Below are positions 1 through 5,761 of a stretch of 5,923 nucleotides of DNA, piece by piece. Below the pieces are notes generated by a model. That model was not told the origin of the DNA. It ran no database searches and saw only the letters and a program-made list of their open reading frames with translations. Positions within the stretch are counted from its first letter, which is position 1. Every line of letters starts with the position of its first letter. The stretch is from a bacterium (GTDB taxonomy: Bacteria > UBP18 > UBA7526), in contig JAUXAI010000067.1 in the NCBI GenBank assembly GCA_030619985.1, positions 1 through 5,923 on the forward strand, in the 5' to 3' direction. The position numbers and the translations under genes were made by a program.

Positions 1-1
1 T

Positions 2-2068
2 GACTTAAGTAGCCGGAAAATTCAGAGCATTACCTTCCTCAGAGGCCTAGAGATGGAGGAGTTCCAGGCCCTCCTCCAGGTTCTGGCCACTAAACCAGAT
101 ATCCTTGAGAAGAAAGGTGGAGCAACAAAGGCATTACTCCAGCCAGGCATTAGCCATCTAAGGATAAATGAAGTGCGCTATGAGAAGCTGGCCAAGGGCG
201 AGAGAGTGCTCAGGATCGAGGAGGGGGTGGACCTGATAATCCAGTATCTTTTGGGGAAGACCCCCGGGATAGGTGAATTTAAGGATACCTTTGTTCAAGA
301 GATAAAGAGGGATCCAAAGCGCATTGGAGGACTAATTACTGATGTGGCCAATGCCGTTGGCCGAACTGAAGAGGGAGTGGACCTCAGGGCGGAGGCCGTG
401 CTAAGAAGCATCCAGAGGGTAGGGGATGACCTCCTGGATGGTTCGGTTCAGGCCTGGCAGGAGCTTAAAGCAGGATGGGCAGAGGTAATCCTATCATTAG
501 AACCGGAGCTACGCGCCATGATTCTAAGGGAAAAGGAGAAGATGAGGGTTGATGGGACAGACGACCTCTTAAGGGATATCATAGACGAGTTCTCCGACCA
601 AGCCATCCTGGATATCATATTAAGCGAATATAATCGAGGAGAGCCACTGATAAACCTGAAGTCTTTGGCAAAGAGGCTCTTCTCCTATCCCGAGCGAAAG
701 GAGAGGCTGGGACCTCTTTTAAAGAAGAGATTGATGGAAGCCGGCATGTCACAGGAGGATTACTCCTACTTAATAGGCGAAGAGATGTGGCCGGGCCTCT
801 CCAGCGAAGAGAGGGCAAAGAGACTGCTTGAAAAAGAGCCCAGAGAGCTTCTGGATGAAGCCCTGTTAAAGACCGTGGAATCAGTGATTAAGGGGTTGAT
901 TACCTCTGGGAAGGATGATCCCATTAATCCTATTCTGAAGAAATTCTTAAAAAATTTGGAAGATCCGGCCTCTGTTATTCGCCAACAGACAGCGGAGGAA
1001 TGCTTAAAGTTTATGGAAATCCTTCTTTTGGGTAAGAAGTTTGAGCAGGTGGAGGAAAGCACGAAAGTACTTATCCAGAACCTGGAAAAAGAGAAGGTTC
1101 TTGCAGTCTATTCTGCCCTGGCAACTAACTTGGAGAAGATAGCGAAACAACTTATCTCTTTCAAGAAATATTCCCCCACCATCGAGATAGTAAAGAAATT
1201 TACCCAGCATGCCTCTCCTGCCAGTAAGCAGTCCCGGGAAGAGCAGGAGCGCGCCCTTGAGGCAAGGAAAGGAATCGCAGATCCTTCTACCATAGAGGCC
1301 CTCCTCACTGCCCTGAAGGACAAGACCCAAGTCCGAGTTGAAGAGATATCTCAGCTCCTCATTGCCCTAGGAGAAAGAACAGCTACTCCCCTTGTAAAAA
1401 TCTTACAAGAGGAGCGAGATCTCGAGATACGCAGGAGGATTATCCCGGTCTTTAAAGGAATGGGGCAGAAGGCCTTGGAACCCCTGAAGCTCCTCCTATC
1501 CGATAAGAGATGGTATGTGCTGAAGGACGTTGTTGAGATTCTGGGAGATATCGGGGATGAGTCTACCGTTTCTTCCCTTATCCTCCCCTTAAATCATGAC
1601 TACTTCAAGGTGCGTGTGGAGACGGCCCTTGCTTTGGGAAAGTTGGGAGGCCAGAGGGCGGTGGAGCTGTTAACTATTGCCCTCAAGGATAGGGATAATC
1701 TGGTGCGCGAGGTGGCAGTTACTTCTTTAGGGAATATGGGGGCAGTAGGAGCCCTTCCGGCGCTACTTAAGATAATTCACAGAAGAAGGTTCTTAAAGAA
1801 GGATATTACCTTTCAGAAGAAGGTCATCGAAGCCTTAGTCAAGATAGATCCTAAAGGAACAAAAGCAGAGATCATTGGACTCCTTAAGAAGAAGCCACGA
1901 CTGGGCAGAAAAAAATATGATGAGATCCGAATATGCGCTGTCATTACCTTGGGAAGGATGGGGGCTCAGGAGGCCTTATCCGAGTTAGAAAGGGCGAAGA
2001 GGGATAAAAACGAAAGACTGCGCCAGGCAGCAGAGCAAGCGATCAAAGAAATAAAAAAGCCTCGATAA
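2..2068 (+). CDS. HEAT-repeat protein, 5' end outside the window
   Basis: The frame is open from position 2 with no stop and no start before the ATG at 53. The 17 codons before that ATG read as natural protein (SITFLRGLE runs straight into MEEFQALL), so the gene begins upstream of the window. Counting the ATG at 53 as residue 1, residues 1-45 resemble the N-terminal segment of large bacterial HEAT-repeat proteins (FLRGL, then ISHLRINEVRY). Residues 50-400 are mostly helical and charged. Residues about 410-665 are HEAT/PBS-lyase-like repeats with the pattern D..VR..A...LG.LG...A, clearest at 481-505, 513-537, 544-570, 613-640 and 648-668. There is no catalytic motif, no signal peptide and no membrane segment in the visible part. 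A protein-binding scaffold role is inferred from the fold; the partner is unknown. A terminator follows 30 bases after the stop, so it closes its transcription unit. Confidence 0.88.
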   Translation, partial: DLSSRKIQSITFLRGLEMEEFQALLQVLATKPDILEKKGGATKALLQPGISHLRINEVRYEKLAKGERVLRIEEGVDLIIQYLLGKTPGIGEFKDTFVQEIKRDPKRIGGLITDVANAVGRTEEGVDLRAEAVLRSIQRVGDDLLDGSVQAWQELKAGWAEVILSLEPELRAMILREKEKMRVDGTDDLLRDIIDEFSDQAILDIILSEYNRGEPLINLKSLAKRLFSYPERKERLGPLLKKRLMEAGMSQEDYSYLIGEEMWPGLSSEERAKRLLEKEPRELLDEALLKTVESVIKGLITSGKDDPINPILKKFLKNLEDPASVIRQQTAEECLKFMEILLLGKKFEQVEESTKVLIQNLEKEKVLAVYSALATNLEKIAKQLISFKKYSPTIEIVKKFTQHASPASKQSREEQERALEARKGIADPSTIEALLTALKDKTQVRVEEISQLLIALGERTATPLVKILQEERDLEIRRRIIPVFKGMGQKALEPLKLLLSDKRWYVLKDVVEILGDIGDESTVSSLILPLNHDYFKVRVETALALGKLGGQRAVELLTIALKDRDNLVREVAVTSLGNMGAVGALPALLKIIHRRRFLKKDITFQKKVIEALVKIDPKGTKAEIIGLLKKKPRLGRKKYDEIRICAVITLGRMGAQEALSELERAKRDKNERLRQAAEQAIKEIKKPR

Positions 2069-2097
2069 AACAGAAAAACTTTATTACTTTATAAGAT

Positions 2098-2123
2098 AGG
2101 TCCCGGTTGGGGCCTTTTTGTTG
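2098..2123 (+). terminator. Rho-independent terminator after the HEAT-repeat gene
   Basis: A 7-bp stem is formed by AGGTCCC (2098-2104) and GGGGCCT (2109-2115), with one T-G wobble, around the loop GGTT. A T-rich tail follows (2115-2127, TTTTTGTTGTTAT). It lies 30 bases after the stop codon of the HEAT-repeat gene and just before the uvrB promoter, which is where an intrinsic terminator would be expected. Confidence 0.8.
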
Positions 2124-2149
2124 TTATTAAGCAAAAGTTGTGGTAAAAT
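2121..2149 (+). promoter_or_regulatory. Predicted sigma70-type promoter of uvrB
   Basis: The -35 box is TTGTTA (2121-2126, 4 of 6 to consensus), followed by a 17-base spacer and the -10 box TAAAAT (2144-2149, 5 of 6). TGG directly before the -10 box gives an extended -10 (TGN). Transcription would start near 2156, leaving a leader of about 15 bases. The Shine-Dalgarno GAGG (2161-2164) lies 6 bases before the uvrB ATG. I see no E. coli-type or Gram-positive-type LexA box here, so SOS control is not supported by the sequence. Confidence 0.55.
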
Positions 2150-2170
2150 GTGCATTAAAAGAGGAAAAGG

Positions 2171-4162
2171 ATGCCCAAGTTCAGATTAGTCTCTAACTAT
2201 AAACCAAAAGGGGATCAGCCCCAGGCAATTAGGGCTTTGAATAGAGGCCTTGACAAGGGGATGAGACACCAGACTTTGCTTGGGGTTACCGGCTCGGGAA
2301 AGACCTTCGCCATGGCCAATGCCATTTTCCATATCCAAAAGCCCACCCTCATCATCTCCCACAATAAGACCTTAGCAGCCCAGCTATACTCTGAGTTCCG
2401 AAGCTTCTTTCCAGAGAATGCCGTGGAGTATTTCGTCTCTTACTATGATTACTATCAGCCAGAGGCCTATATTCCCCAGACAGATACCTATATTGAGAAG
2501 GATAGTTCCATAAATGATGAGATTGATAGATTGAGATTGAAGGCCACCAGTTCCCTCATGTCCCGGGATGATGTGATCATCGTGGCTAGCGTCTCCTGCA
2601 TCTATGGATTGGGCTCTCCTGATGAGTATAGAGAATTACTGGTCTTCCTGGAGAAAGGAGAGGAGATTTCAAGGAAAGAGATACTGAAGAGATTGGTGAG
2701 CATCCAGTATGAGAGGAACGATATCGATTTTGCCCGGGGAAGGTTCCGGGTGAGAGGGGATACCATAGAGATATTTCCTGCCTATACGGAAAACGCCTAT
2801 AGAATAGAATTATTCGGGGACAAGGTAGAGAAAATTACCCAGATAGATCCCTTGGCTGGTAAGAAGATCGCTGACTGCAAGAAGGCCATTATCTATCCGG
2901 CAAAGCACTTCGTCACCACCTCCTCCCGATTAGAGAGAGCCATGAAATCCATCGAAGAGGAACTGAAGGAAAGGTTAAAAGAATTGCGCTCCCAGAATAA
3001 ATTGTTAGAGGTCCAAAGACTGGAGACCAGGACAAAGTATGACTTAGAGATGATGAGGGAGATCGGCTACTGTACCGGGATAGAGAACTATTCCAGGCAT
3101 CTATCGGGAAGGAGGCCAGGGAAGAGGCCCTGGTGTCTATTGAATTACTTTCCCGAAGATTTCCTACTCATCATCGATGAGTCTCATCAAACCATACCCC
3201 AACTAAATGGGATGTATAATGGAGATATCTCAAGGAAGAAGACCCTTGTGGAGCATGGCTTCCGACTTCCTTCTGCCCTGGACAATAGACCATTAAAGTT
3301 TAAGGAGTTCGAGAAGTTGATGCCCCGAACAATATATGTCTCCGCTACCCCCCGGCCATACGAGATAGAAAAAAGTGTTCAAATCGTGGAGCAGATCATT
3401 AGACCTACGGGATTGATCGATCCCAAGATCTCTGTGAGACCGACAGAGAATCAGATAGACGATTTGATTAGAAAGATAAAAGAAAGGGTGAAGAATAAAG
3501 AGAGAGTCCTGATAACTACCTTGACCAAGAGGATGGCAGAGGATTTAGCGGATTACCTAACCCAGATGGACCTGAAGGTCAGGTATCTTCACTCTGAGAT
3601 CAATACCATAAAGAGGGTGGAGATATTGAGAGACTTAAGGGCGGGAGAGTTCGACTGCCTGGTAGGGATAAACCTCTTACGTGAAGGATTGGACCTGCCC
3701 GAGGTCTCATTGATCGCTATCTTGGATGCCGATAAGGAGGGTTTCCTGAGGAGCGAGACCTCTCTAATCCAGGTCGCTGGTCGAGCCGCGCGGAACGTCA
3801 ATGGAGAGGTCATCATGTATGCCGACCGGGTAACCGGCTCCATGAAGAGGGCCATAGATGAGACCAATAGGAGAAGGACTATGCAGTTAAAATATAACGA
3901 GAGGCACCACATTACCCCTAAGACCATCCAGAAGTCCATTCAGGATATGTTAGTGGTTTCCAGCGAATCGAAGGAGTATGTCTCCTCTATGTTAAGGGAG
4001 AAAGGATACCAATATCTTCCCGCGAGGAACATCCCCAGGGTAATCTCTGATCTCGAGAAACAAATGAAAGACGCCGCAGATAATTTAGAATTTGAAATCG
4101 CTGCCATGCTAAGAGATGAGATCATGAAACTAAAGGAAAAACTTTCCGAAGCAAGGGGCTAA
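2171..4162 (+). CDS. uvrB: UvrABC system protein B, excision repair helicase
   Basis: UvrB is the DNA-damage verification subunit of nucleotide excision repair. UvrA loads it onto DNA, and it then recruits UvrC for dual incision. The 663 residues match the usual length (E. coli 673). Visible in order: Walker A GVTGSGKT (38-45); the beta-hairpin region that threads between the strands, [20 protein letters not shown] (91-110); DEIDRLR (116-122); [14 protein letters not shown] (192-205); [15 protein letters not shown] (300-314); Walker B DESH (336-339); SATP (391-394); helicase motif [11 protein letters not shown] (534-542); and a C-terminal UVR motif (about 623-658) that contacts UvrC. All key motifs are intact. 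The ATG is preceded by GAGG at a 6-base spacing and by its own promoter. uvrA and uvrC are not in the window, which is normal for scattered uvr genes. Confidence 0.98.
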   Translation: MPKFRLVSNYKPKGDQPQAIRALNRGLDKGMRHQTLLGVTGSGKTFAMANAIFHIQKPTLIISHNKTLAAQLYSEFRSFFPENAVEYFVSYYDYYQPEAYIPQTDTYIEKDSSINDEIDRLRLKATSSLMSRDDVIIVASVSCIYGLGSPDEYRELLVFLEKGEEISRKEILKRLVSIQYERNDIDFARGRFRVRGDTIEIFPAYTENAYRIELFGDKVEKITQIDPLAGKKIADCKKAIIYPAKHFVTTSSRLERAMKSIEEELKERLKELRSQNKLLEVQRLETRTKYDLEMMREIGYCTGIENYSRHLSGRRPGKRPWCLLNYFPEDFLLIIDESHQTIPQLNGMYNGDISRKKTLVEHGFRLPSALDNRPLKFKEFEKLMPRTIYVSATPRPYEIEKSVQIVEQIIRPTGLIDPKISVRPTENQIDDLIRKIKERVKNKERVLITTLTKRMAEDLADYLTQMDLKVRYLHSEINTIKRVEILRDLRAGEFDCLVGINLLREGLDLPEVSLIAILDADKEGFLRSETSLIQVAGRAARNVNGEVIMYADRVTGSMKRAIDETNRRRTMQLKYNERHHITPKTIQKSIQDMLVVSSESKEYVSSMLREKGYQYLPARNIPRVISDLEKQMKDAADNLEFEIAAMLRDEIMKLKEKLSEARG

Positions 4163-4173
4163 AAAAGTCCCAA

Positions 4174-4201
4174 TTGAAGTATAGAAAGCATTCGCTCTAA
4201 T
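4174..4201 (+). promoter_or_regulatory. Possible weak promoter before the BtrH-like gene
   Basis: TTGAAG (4174-4179, 4 of 6 to the -35 consensus), a 16-base spacer and TCTAAT (4196-4201, 5 of 6 to the -10 consensus) could start transcription of the BtrH-like gene. The -10 box would lie inside the first copy of the intergenic repeat. The alternative is read-through from uvrB, because no intrinsic terminator with a U tract follows uvrB. Confidence 0.25.
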
Positions 4202-4212
4202 GCGAAAGTGTT
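4188..4212 (+). repeat. Intergenic repeat, copy 1
   Basis: A left arm CATTCGC (4189-4195) and three spacer bases are followed by AATGCGAAAGTGTT (4199-4212). The last 14 bases match the core shared by copies 2 and 3 at 12 of 14 positions. Arm, spacer and core together (4189-4212) align without gaps to copy 2 at 20 of 24 positions. TTCGC and GCGAA (4191-4195, 4202-4206) can pair as a 5-bp hairpin. It lies 58 bases before the preferred start of the BtrH-like gene. The GTG at 4208 is part of this repeat. Confidence 0.6.
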
Positions 4213-4260
4213 CGATCAGAATATAAGAAGTAAAAGAGTCAGAATAATGATAAGGATGAA

Positions 4261-4273
4261 AAAGGAGAAAATG
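4261..4273 (+). promoter_or_regulatory. Ribosome binding site choosing the start at 4271
   Basis: AAAGGAG (4261-4267) is the best Shine-Dalgarno match in the region but is only 3 bases from the ATG at 4271, which is short. The alternatives are worse. ATG 4256 has only an adjacent AAGG, ATG 4247 has a weak AAGAG at 8 bases, and GTG 4208 lies inside a repeat with no Shine-Dalgarno. Starting at 4271 also leaves 12 residues before the conserved HC pair, as I recall for BtrH_N proteins. Confidence 0.5.
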
Positions 4274-5293
4274 GTTTCGAAGTTTACTCACCGGGTTGGG
4301 GTCCACTGCGCCACCACTGCCTTTCGCAATCTATTCGCATACGAAGACCACCACTTGAGTGAGGATATGTGCTTTGGTCTGGGTTCTGGACTTGGTTTCA
4401 CTTACTGGAAGGATAAGCGCATGCCTTTCCCCTTTGTTGGTGGTCGAACAAGAGACTTAGAAAAAGAACTCTGCTGGAATTTGGGGATAGAGATGAAGGT
4501 CTATGAGACGCATAGCAGGAAGAAGGCCTATTCTACCTTACGGGAGTTGATTCTCAAGAATCAGCCGGTAATTATCAATGTCGACCTCTACTATCTTCCC
4601 TACTTCTGGGGTAATCAGGAACCACCACCCGGGGCCCACTTCGGCGGCCACTTCATTGTAGTGGCGGGCATCGATGAAGAGAAGGAAGTGGCCTATGTAG
4701 CAGATACCAATTTTCCCGGGCTTCAAGAAGTTGCACTCAAGCGTTTAGAAGAAGCGCGGGACTCGAAGCATAAACCATTTCCTCCTTATAATAGATGGTA
4801 TATCCTTGAAATTCCCCAAGAACTCACCCCTCTAAATAAGGCCATCAAAAGGGCATTGACTAAAAATCATCAGGAGATGCAAAAACCTCCCATCAAGAAT
4901 TTAGGCCTGAGAGGGATGAAATATTTTGCTCAAGATATTGTCAACTGGCCTCAAGAGATTGCTCCCCCCTCCTTAAACCCCGCCCTACTTAATACCTACA
5001 TCTATATGGAAGAAGATGGGACAGGGGGTGGCTTATTTAGAAGAATCTATGCCCGGTTCTTAAAAGAGGCAGGGGAAATATTGGGAAACGAGGCCTTGAA
5101 GGATCTATCCTCAGAGTATGAAAAGATTGCTAACCACTGGACTAATTTAGCCAAGATGTTTCTAGAAGCCTCAAAGACTAATGATAAAGAAATCTTTACT
5201 AAAGCCCAACCAGTAATTTTGGAAATTGCCACTTTGGAGGAAAAAGCCTCGCTCCAGCTAAATCAAATCTGCGACGGATTAAACAAACCTTGA
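4271..5293 (+). CDS. BtrH_N / DUF4872 family protein (papain-like fold)
   Basis: 340 residues from the preferred ATG; starts at 4208, 4247 or 4256 would add 21, 8 or 5. The N-terminal half matches the butirosin biosynthesis protein H family. It has HRVGVHCATTAFRNL with Cys13 in an HC pair, then LSEDMCFGLGSGLGFTYW (29-46), GGHFIVVAGID with His127 (125-135), and ADTNF with Asp145. This Cys-His-Asp order is that of papain/C39-like enzymes. The C-terminal half (about 190-335) is helical and fits DUF4872. BtrH itself transfers a gamma-Glu-GABA side chain from an acyl carrier protein to an aminoglycoside. No carrier protein or sugar-antibiotic genes are visible here, so the substrate is unknown; acyl transfer or a peptidase/amidase activity are both possible. 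There is no signal peptide or membrane segment, so a cytoplasmic location is inferred. Its stop codon overlaps the promoter of the next gene. Confidence 0.8.
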   Translation: MVSKFTHRVGVHCATTAFRNLFAYEDHHLSEDMCFGLGSGLGFTYWKDKRMPFPFVGGRTRDLEKELCWNLGIEMKVYETHSRKKAYSTLRELILKNQPVIINVDLYYLPYFWGNQEPPPGAHFGGHFIVVAGIDEEKEVAYVADTNFPGLQEVALKRLEEARDSKHKPFPPYNRWYILEIPQELTPLNKAIKRALTKNHQEMQKPPIKNLGLRGMKYFAQDIVNWPQEIAPPSLNPALLNTYIYMEEDGTGGGLFRRIYARFLKEAGEILGNEALKDLSSEYEKIANHWTNLAKMFLEASKTNDKEIFTKAQPVILEIATLEEKASLQLNQICDGLNKP

Positions 5294-5317
5294 CTTCTCC
5301 CTAACTTTGTGTATAAT
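5290..5317 (+). promoter_or_regulatory. Strong predicted promoter of the ArsR-type regulator
   Basis: TTGACT (5290-5295, 5 of 6 to the -35 consensus), a 16-base spacer and a perfect TATAAT (5312-5317). The -35 box overlaps the TGA stop of the BtrH-like gene. Predicted transcription starts near 5324, giving a leader of about 60 bases that contains repeat copy 2. This is the best promoter in the window, and it makes the regulator, and perhaps nadC, a unit separate from the BtrH-like gene. Confidence 0.7.
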
Positions 5318-5322
5318 ATACA
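5310..5322. promoter_or_regulatory. Candidate operator palindrome over the -10 box
   Basis: TGTATA-A-TATACA is a perfect 6-1-6 inverted repeat that covers the TATAAT box. A dimeric winged-helix repressor bound here would block RNA polymerase. The regulator encoded just downstream is the obvious candidate to bind it and so control itself. Caution: a TATAAT box is already partly self-complementary, so part of the symmetry comes free. Confidence 0.4.
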
Positions 5323-5326
5323 TTAA

Positions 5327-5361
5327 GCCATTCGCGCGAATTCGCAAGTGTTATGAAGAGA
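5327..5361 (+). repeat. Intergenic repeat, copy 2
   Basis: It consists of a CATTCGC arm (5329-5335), three bases, the core AATTCGCAAGTGTT (5339-5352) and a purine-rich tail with ATGAAGA (5353-5359). The core is identical to copy 3. Two overlapping perfect palindromes lie within it, the 12-bp ATTCGCGCGAAT (5330-5341) and GCGAATTCGC (5336-5345). It falls inside the predicted 5' leader of the regulator gene, so it would be transcribed. Confidence 0.65.
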
Positions 5362-5385
5362 AAATTTAAATAGAGGGAGTAGAAT

Positions 5386-5655
5386 ATGGAGTTGACAGTT
5401 AAGGTATTTAAGGCTTTAGCCAACCAGAAGCGTCTGAATATGCTGAGGCTTCTTATGAGAGAAGGGGAACTTCCGGTATCGGTTATTAGTAAAAGATTGA
5501 AAATCTCCTTTACCAGTGCTTCAAAAAATTTGTTGAAACTGGAGAACGTGGGTTTAGTAAAAAGGAGAGAAAATAGCATCTGGATATATTATGAAATTAA
5601 TCGAGATAGAAAATATCCTTACCAAGAACTTCTTTTCAAATTTGTCAAAAAGTAA
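5386..5655 (+). CDS. Small ArsR-type winged-helix transcriptional regulator
   Basis: The 89 residues form a single winged helix-turn-helix domain of the ArsR kind. VFKALANQKRLNMLRLLMREGE (7-28) matches the family's opening helices (FKALADPTRLRIL...). The helix-turn-helix spans about 29-55, with recognition helix near SFTSASKNLLKLE (41-53). GLVKRRENSIWIYYEI (56-71) is the wing. It probably binds DNA as a dimer. The protein has no cysteine and no histidine at all, so the classical metal-sensing sites, including the ELCVC motif, are absent and metal sensing is unlikely. The ATG at 5386 has AGAGGGAG (5372-5379) 6 bases upstream. The gene has its own strong promoter with a palindrome at the -10 box. 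nadC follows 106 bases later in the same direction. The ligand and target genes cannot be read from the sequence. Confidence 0.87.
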   Translation: MELTVKVFKALANQKRLNMLRLLMREGELPVSVISKRLKISFTSASKNLLKLENVGLVKRRENSIWIYYEINRDRKYPYQELLFKFVKK

Positions 5656-5665
5656 TTAAACCATT

Positions 5666-5706
5666 CCCCGTAAAGCAATCCCGATAAAATCGGGATTCCC
5701 ACGGGG
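5666..5706. repeat. Nested hairpin between the regulator and nadC
   Basis: An inner perfect 9-bp stem, AATCCCGAT (5677-5685) with ATCGGGATT (5689-5697), closes an AAA loop. An outer perfect 6-bp stem, CCCCGT (5666-5671) with ACGGGG (5701-5706), encloses it. The internal loop is AAAGC on one side and CCC on the other. No T-run follows, so it is not a standard terminator. The form fits a dispersed intergenic palindrome (REP- or MITE-like) or an mRNA-stabilising structure. Confidence 0.65.
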
Positions 5707-5708
5707 CA

Positions 5709-5732
5709 GGCGCGCGCCACCGCCTTTGGCGG
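5709..5732. repeat. GC-rich double palindrome upstream of nadC
   Basis: GGCGCGCGCC (5709-5718) is a perfect 10-bp palindrome. Two bases later (after AC) comes CCGCC (5720-5724) with loop TTT and GGCGG (5728-5732), a 5-bp hairpin. This block is far richer in GC than the flanking regulator gene and the repeat tail, which suggests inserted or repeat-derived DNA. Function is unknown. Confidence 0.5.
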
Positions 5733-5734
5733 GA

Positions 5735-5760
5735 AATTCGCAAGTGTTGTGAGGAAAAGA
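5735..5760 (+). repeat. Intergenic repeat, copy 3, carrying the nadC Shine-Dalgarno
   Basis: The core AATTCGCAAGTGTT (5735-5748) is identical to copy 2. Over 26 bases (5735-5760 against 5339-5364) the two agree at 22 positions, and all four differences are A/G changes. Its tail contains TGAGG (5750-5754), 7 bases before the nadC ATG, so the repeat appears to provide the ribosome binding site. Confidence 0.65.
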
Positions 5761-5761
5761 C

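Noticed and set aside
2121-2170. LexA (SOS) box before uvrB
   Set aside because: Neither CTGT-N8-ACAG nor a GAAC-N4-GTTC type palindrome is present. SOS control may use another motif in this lineage, but nothing here shows it.
4155-4171. Terminator after uvrB: GGGGCT, loop AAAAA, AGTCCC (6 bp with one G-T wobble)
   Set aside because: No T-run follows (the next bases are AATTGAAG) and the stem overlaps the uvrB stop codon. It may be a weak hairpin but does not meet the form of an intrinsic terminator.
5349-5357. Two-codon ORF GTG-TTA-TGA (copy 2) and GTG-TTG-TGA (copy 3), with synonymous leucine codons
   Set aside because: There is no ribosome binding site, copy 1 lacks the stop, and an A/G change is the commonest kind of change in these repeats, so the synonymy is probably chance.
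5339-5364. Integron attC-like site, because the repeat ends in GTTATGA/GTTGTGA next to palindromes
   Set aside because: The attC core needs GTTRRRY, and the T at the fifth position breaks it in both copies. No paired inverse core, integrase gene or gene cassette is visible.
5353-5373. Leader peptide MKRKFK in front of the regulator gene
   Set aside because: Its ATG has no Shine-Dalgarno and lies in the repeat tail, where copy 3 has GTG in a frame without a matching peptide.
5666-5706. Terminator between the regulator and nadC
   Set aside because: The hairpin is strong, but both sides lack a T-run: CAGGCGCG follows on the plus strand and AATGG on the minus strand.
4188-5748. CRISPR-like array made of the three repeats
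   Set aside because: The copies are about 1,140 and 400 bases apart, with genes between them, so there are no regular short spacers.
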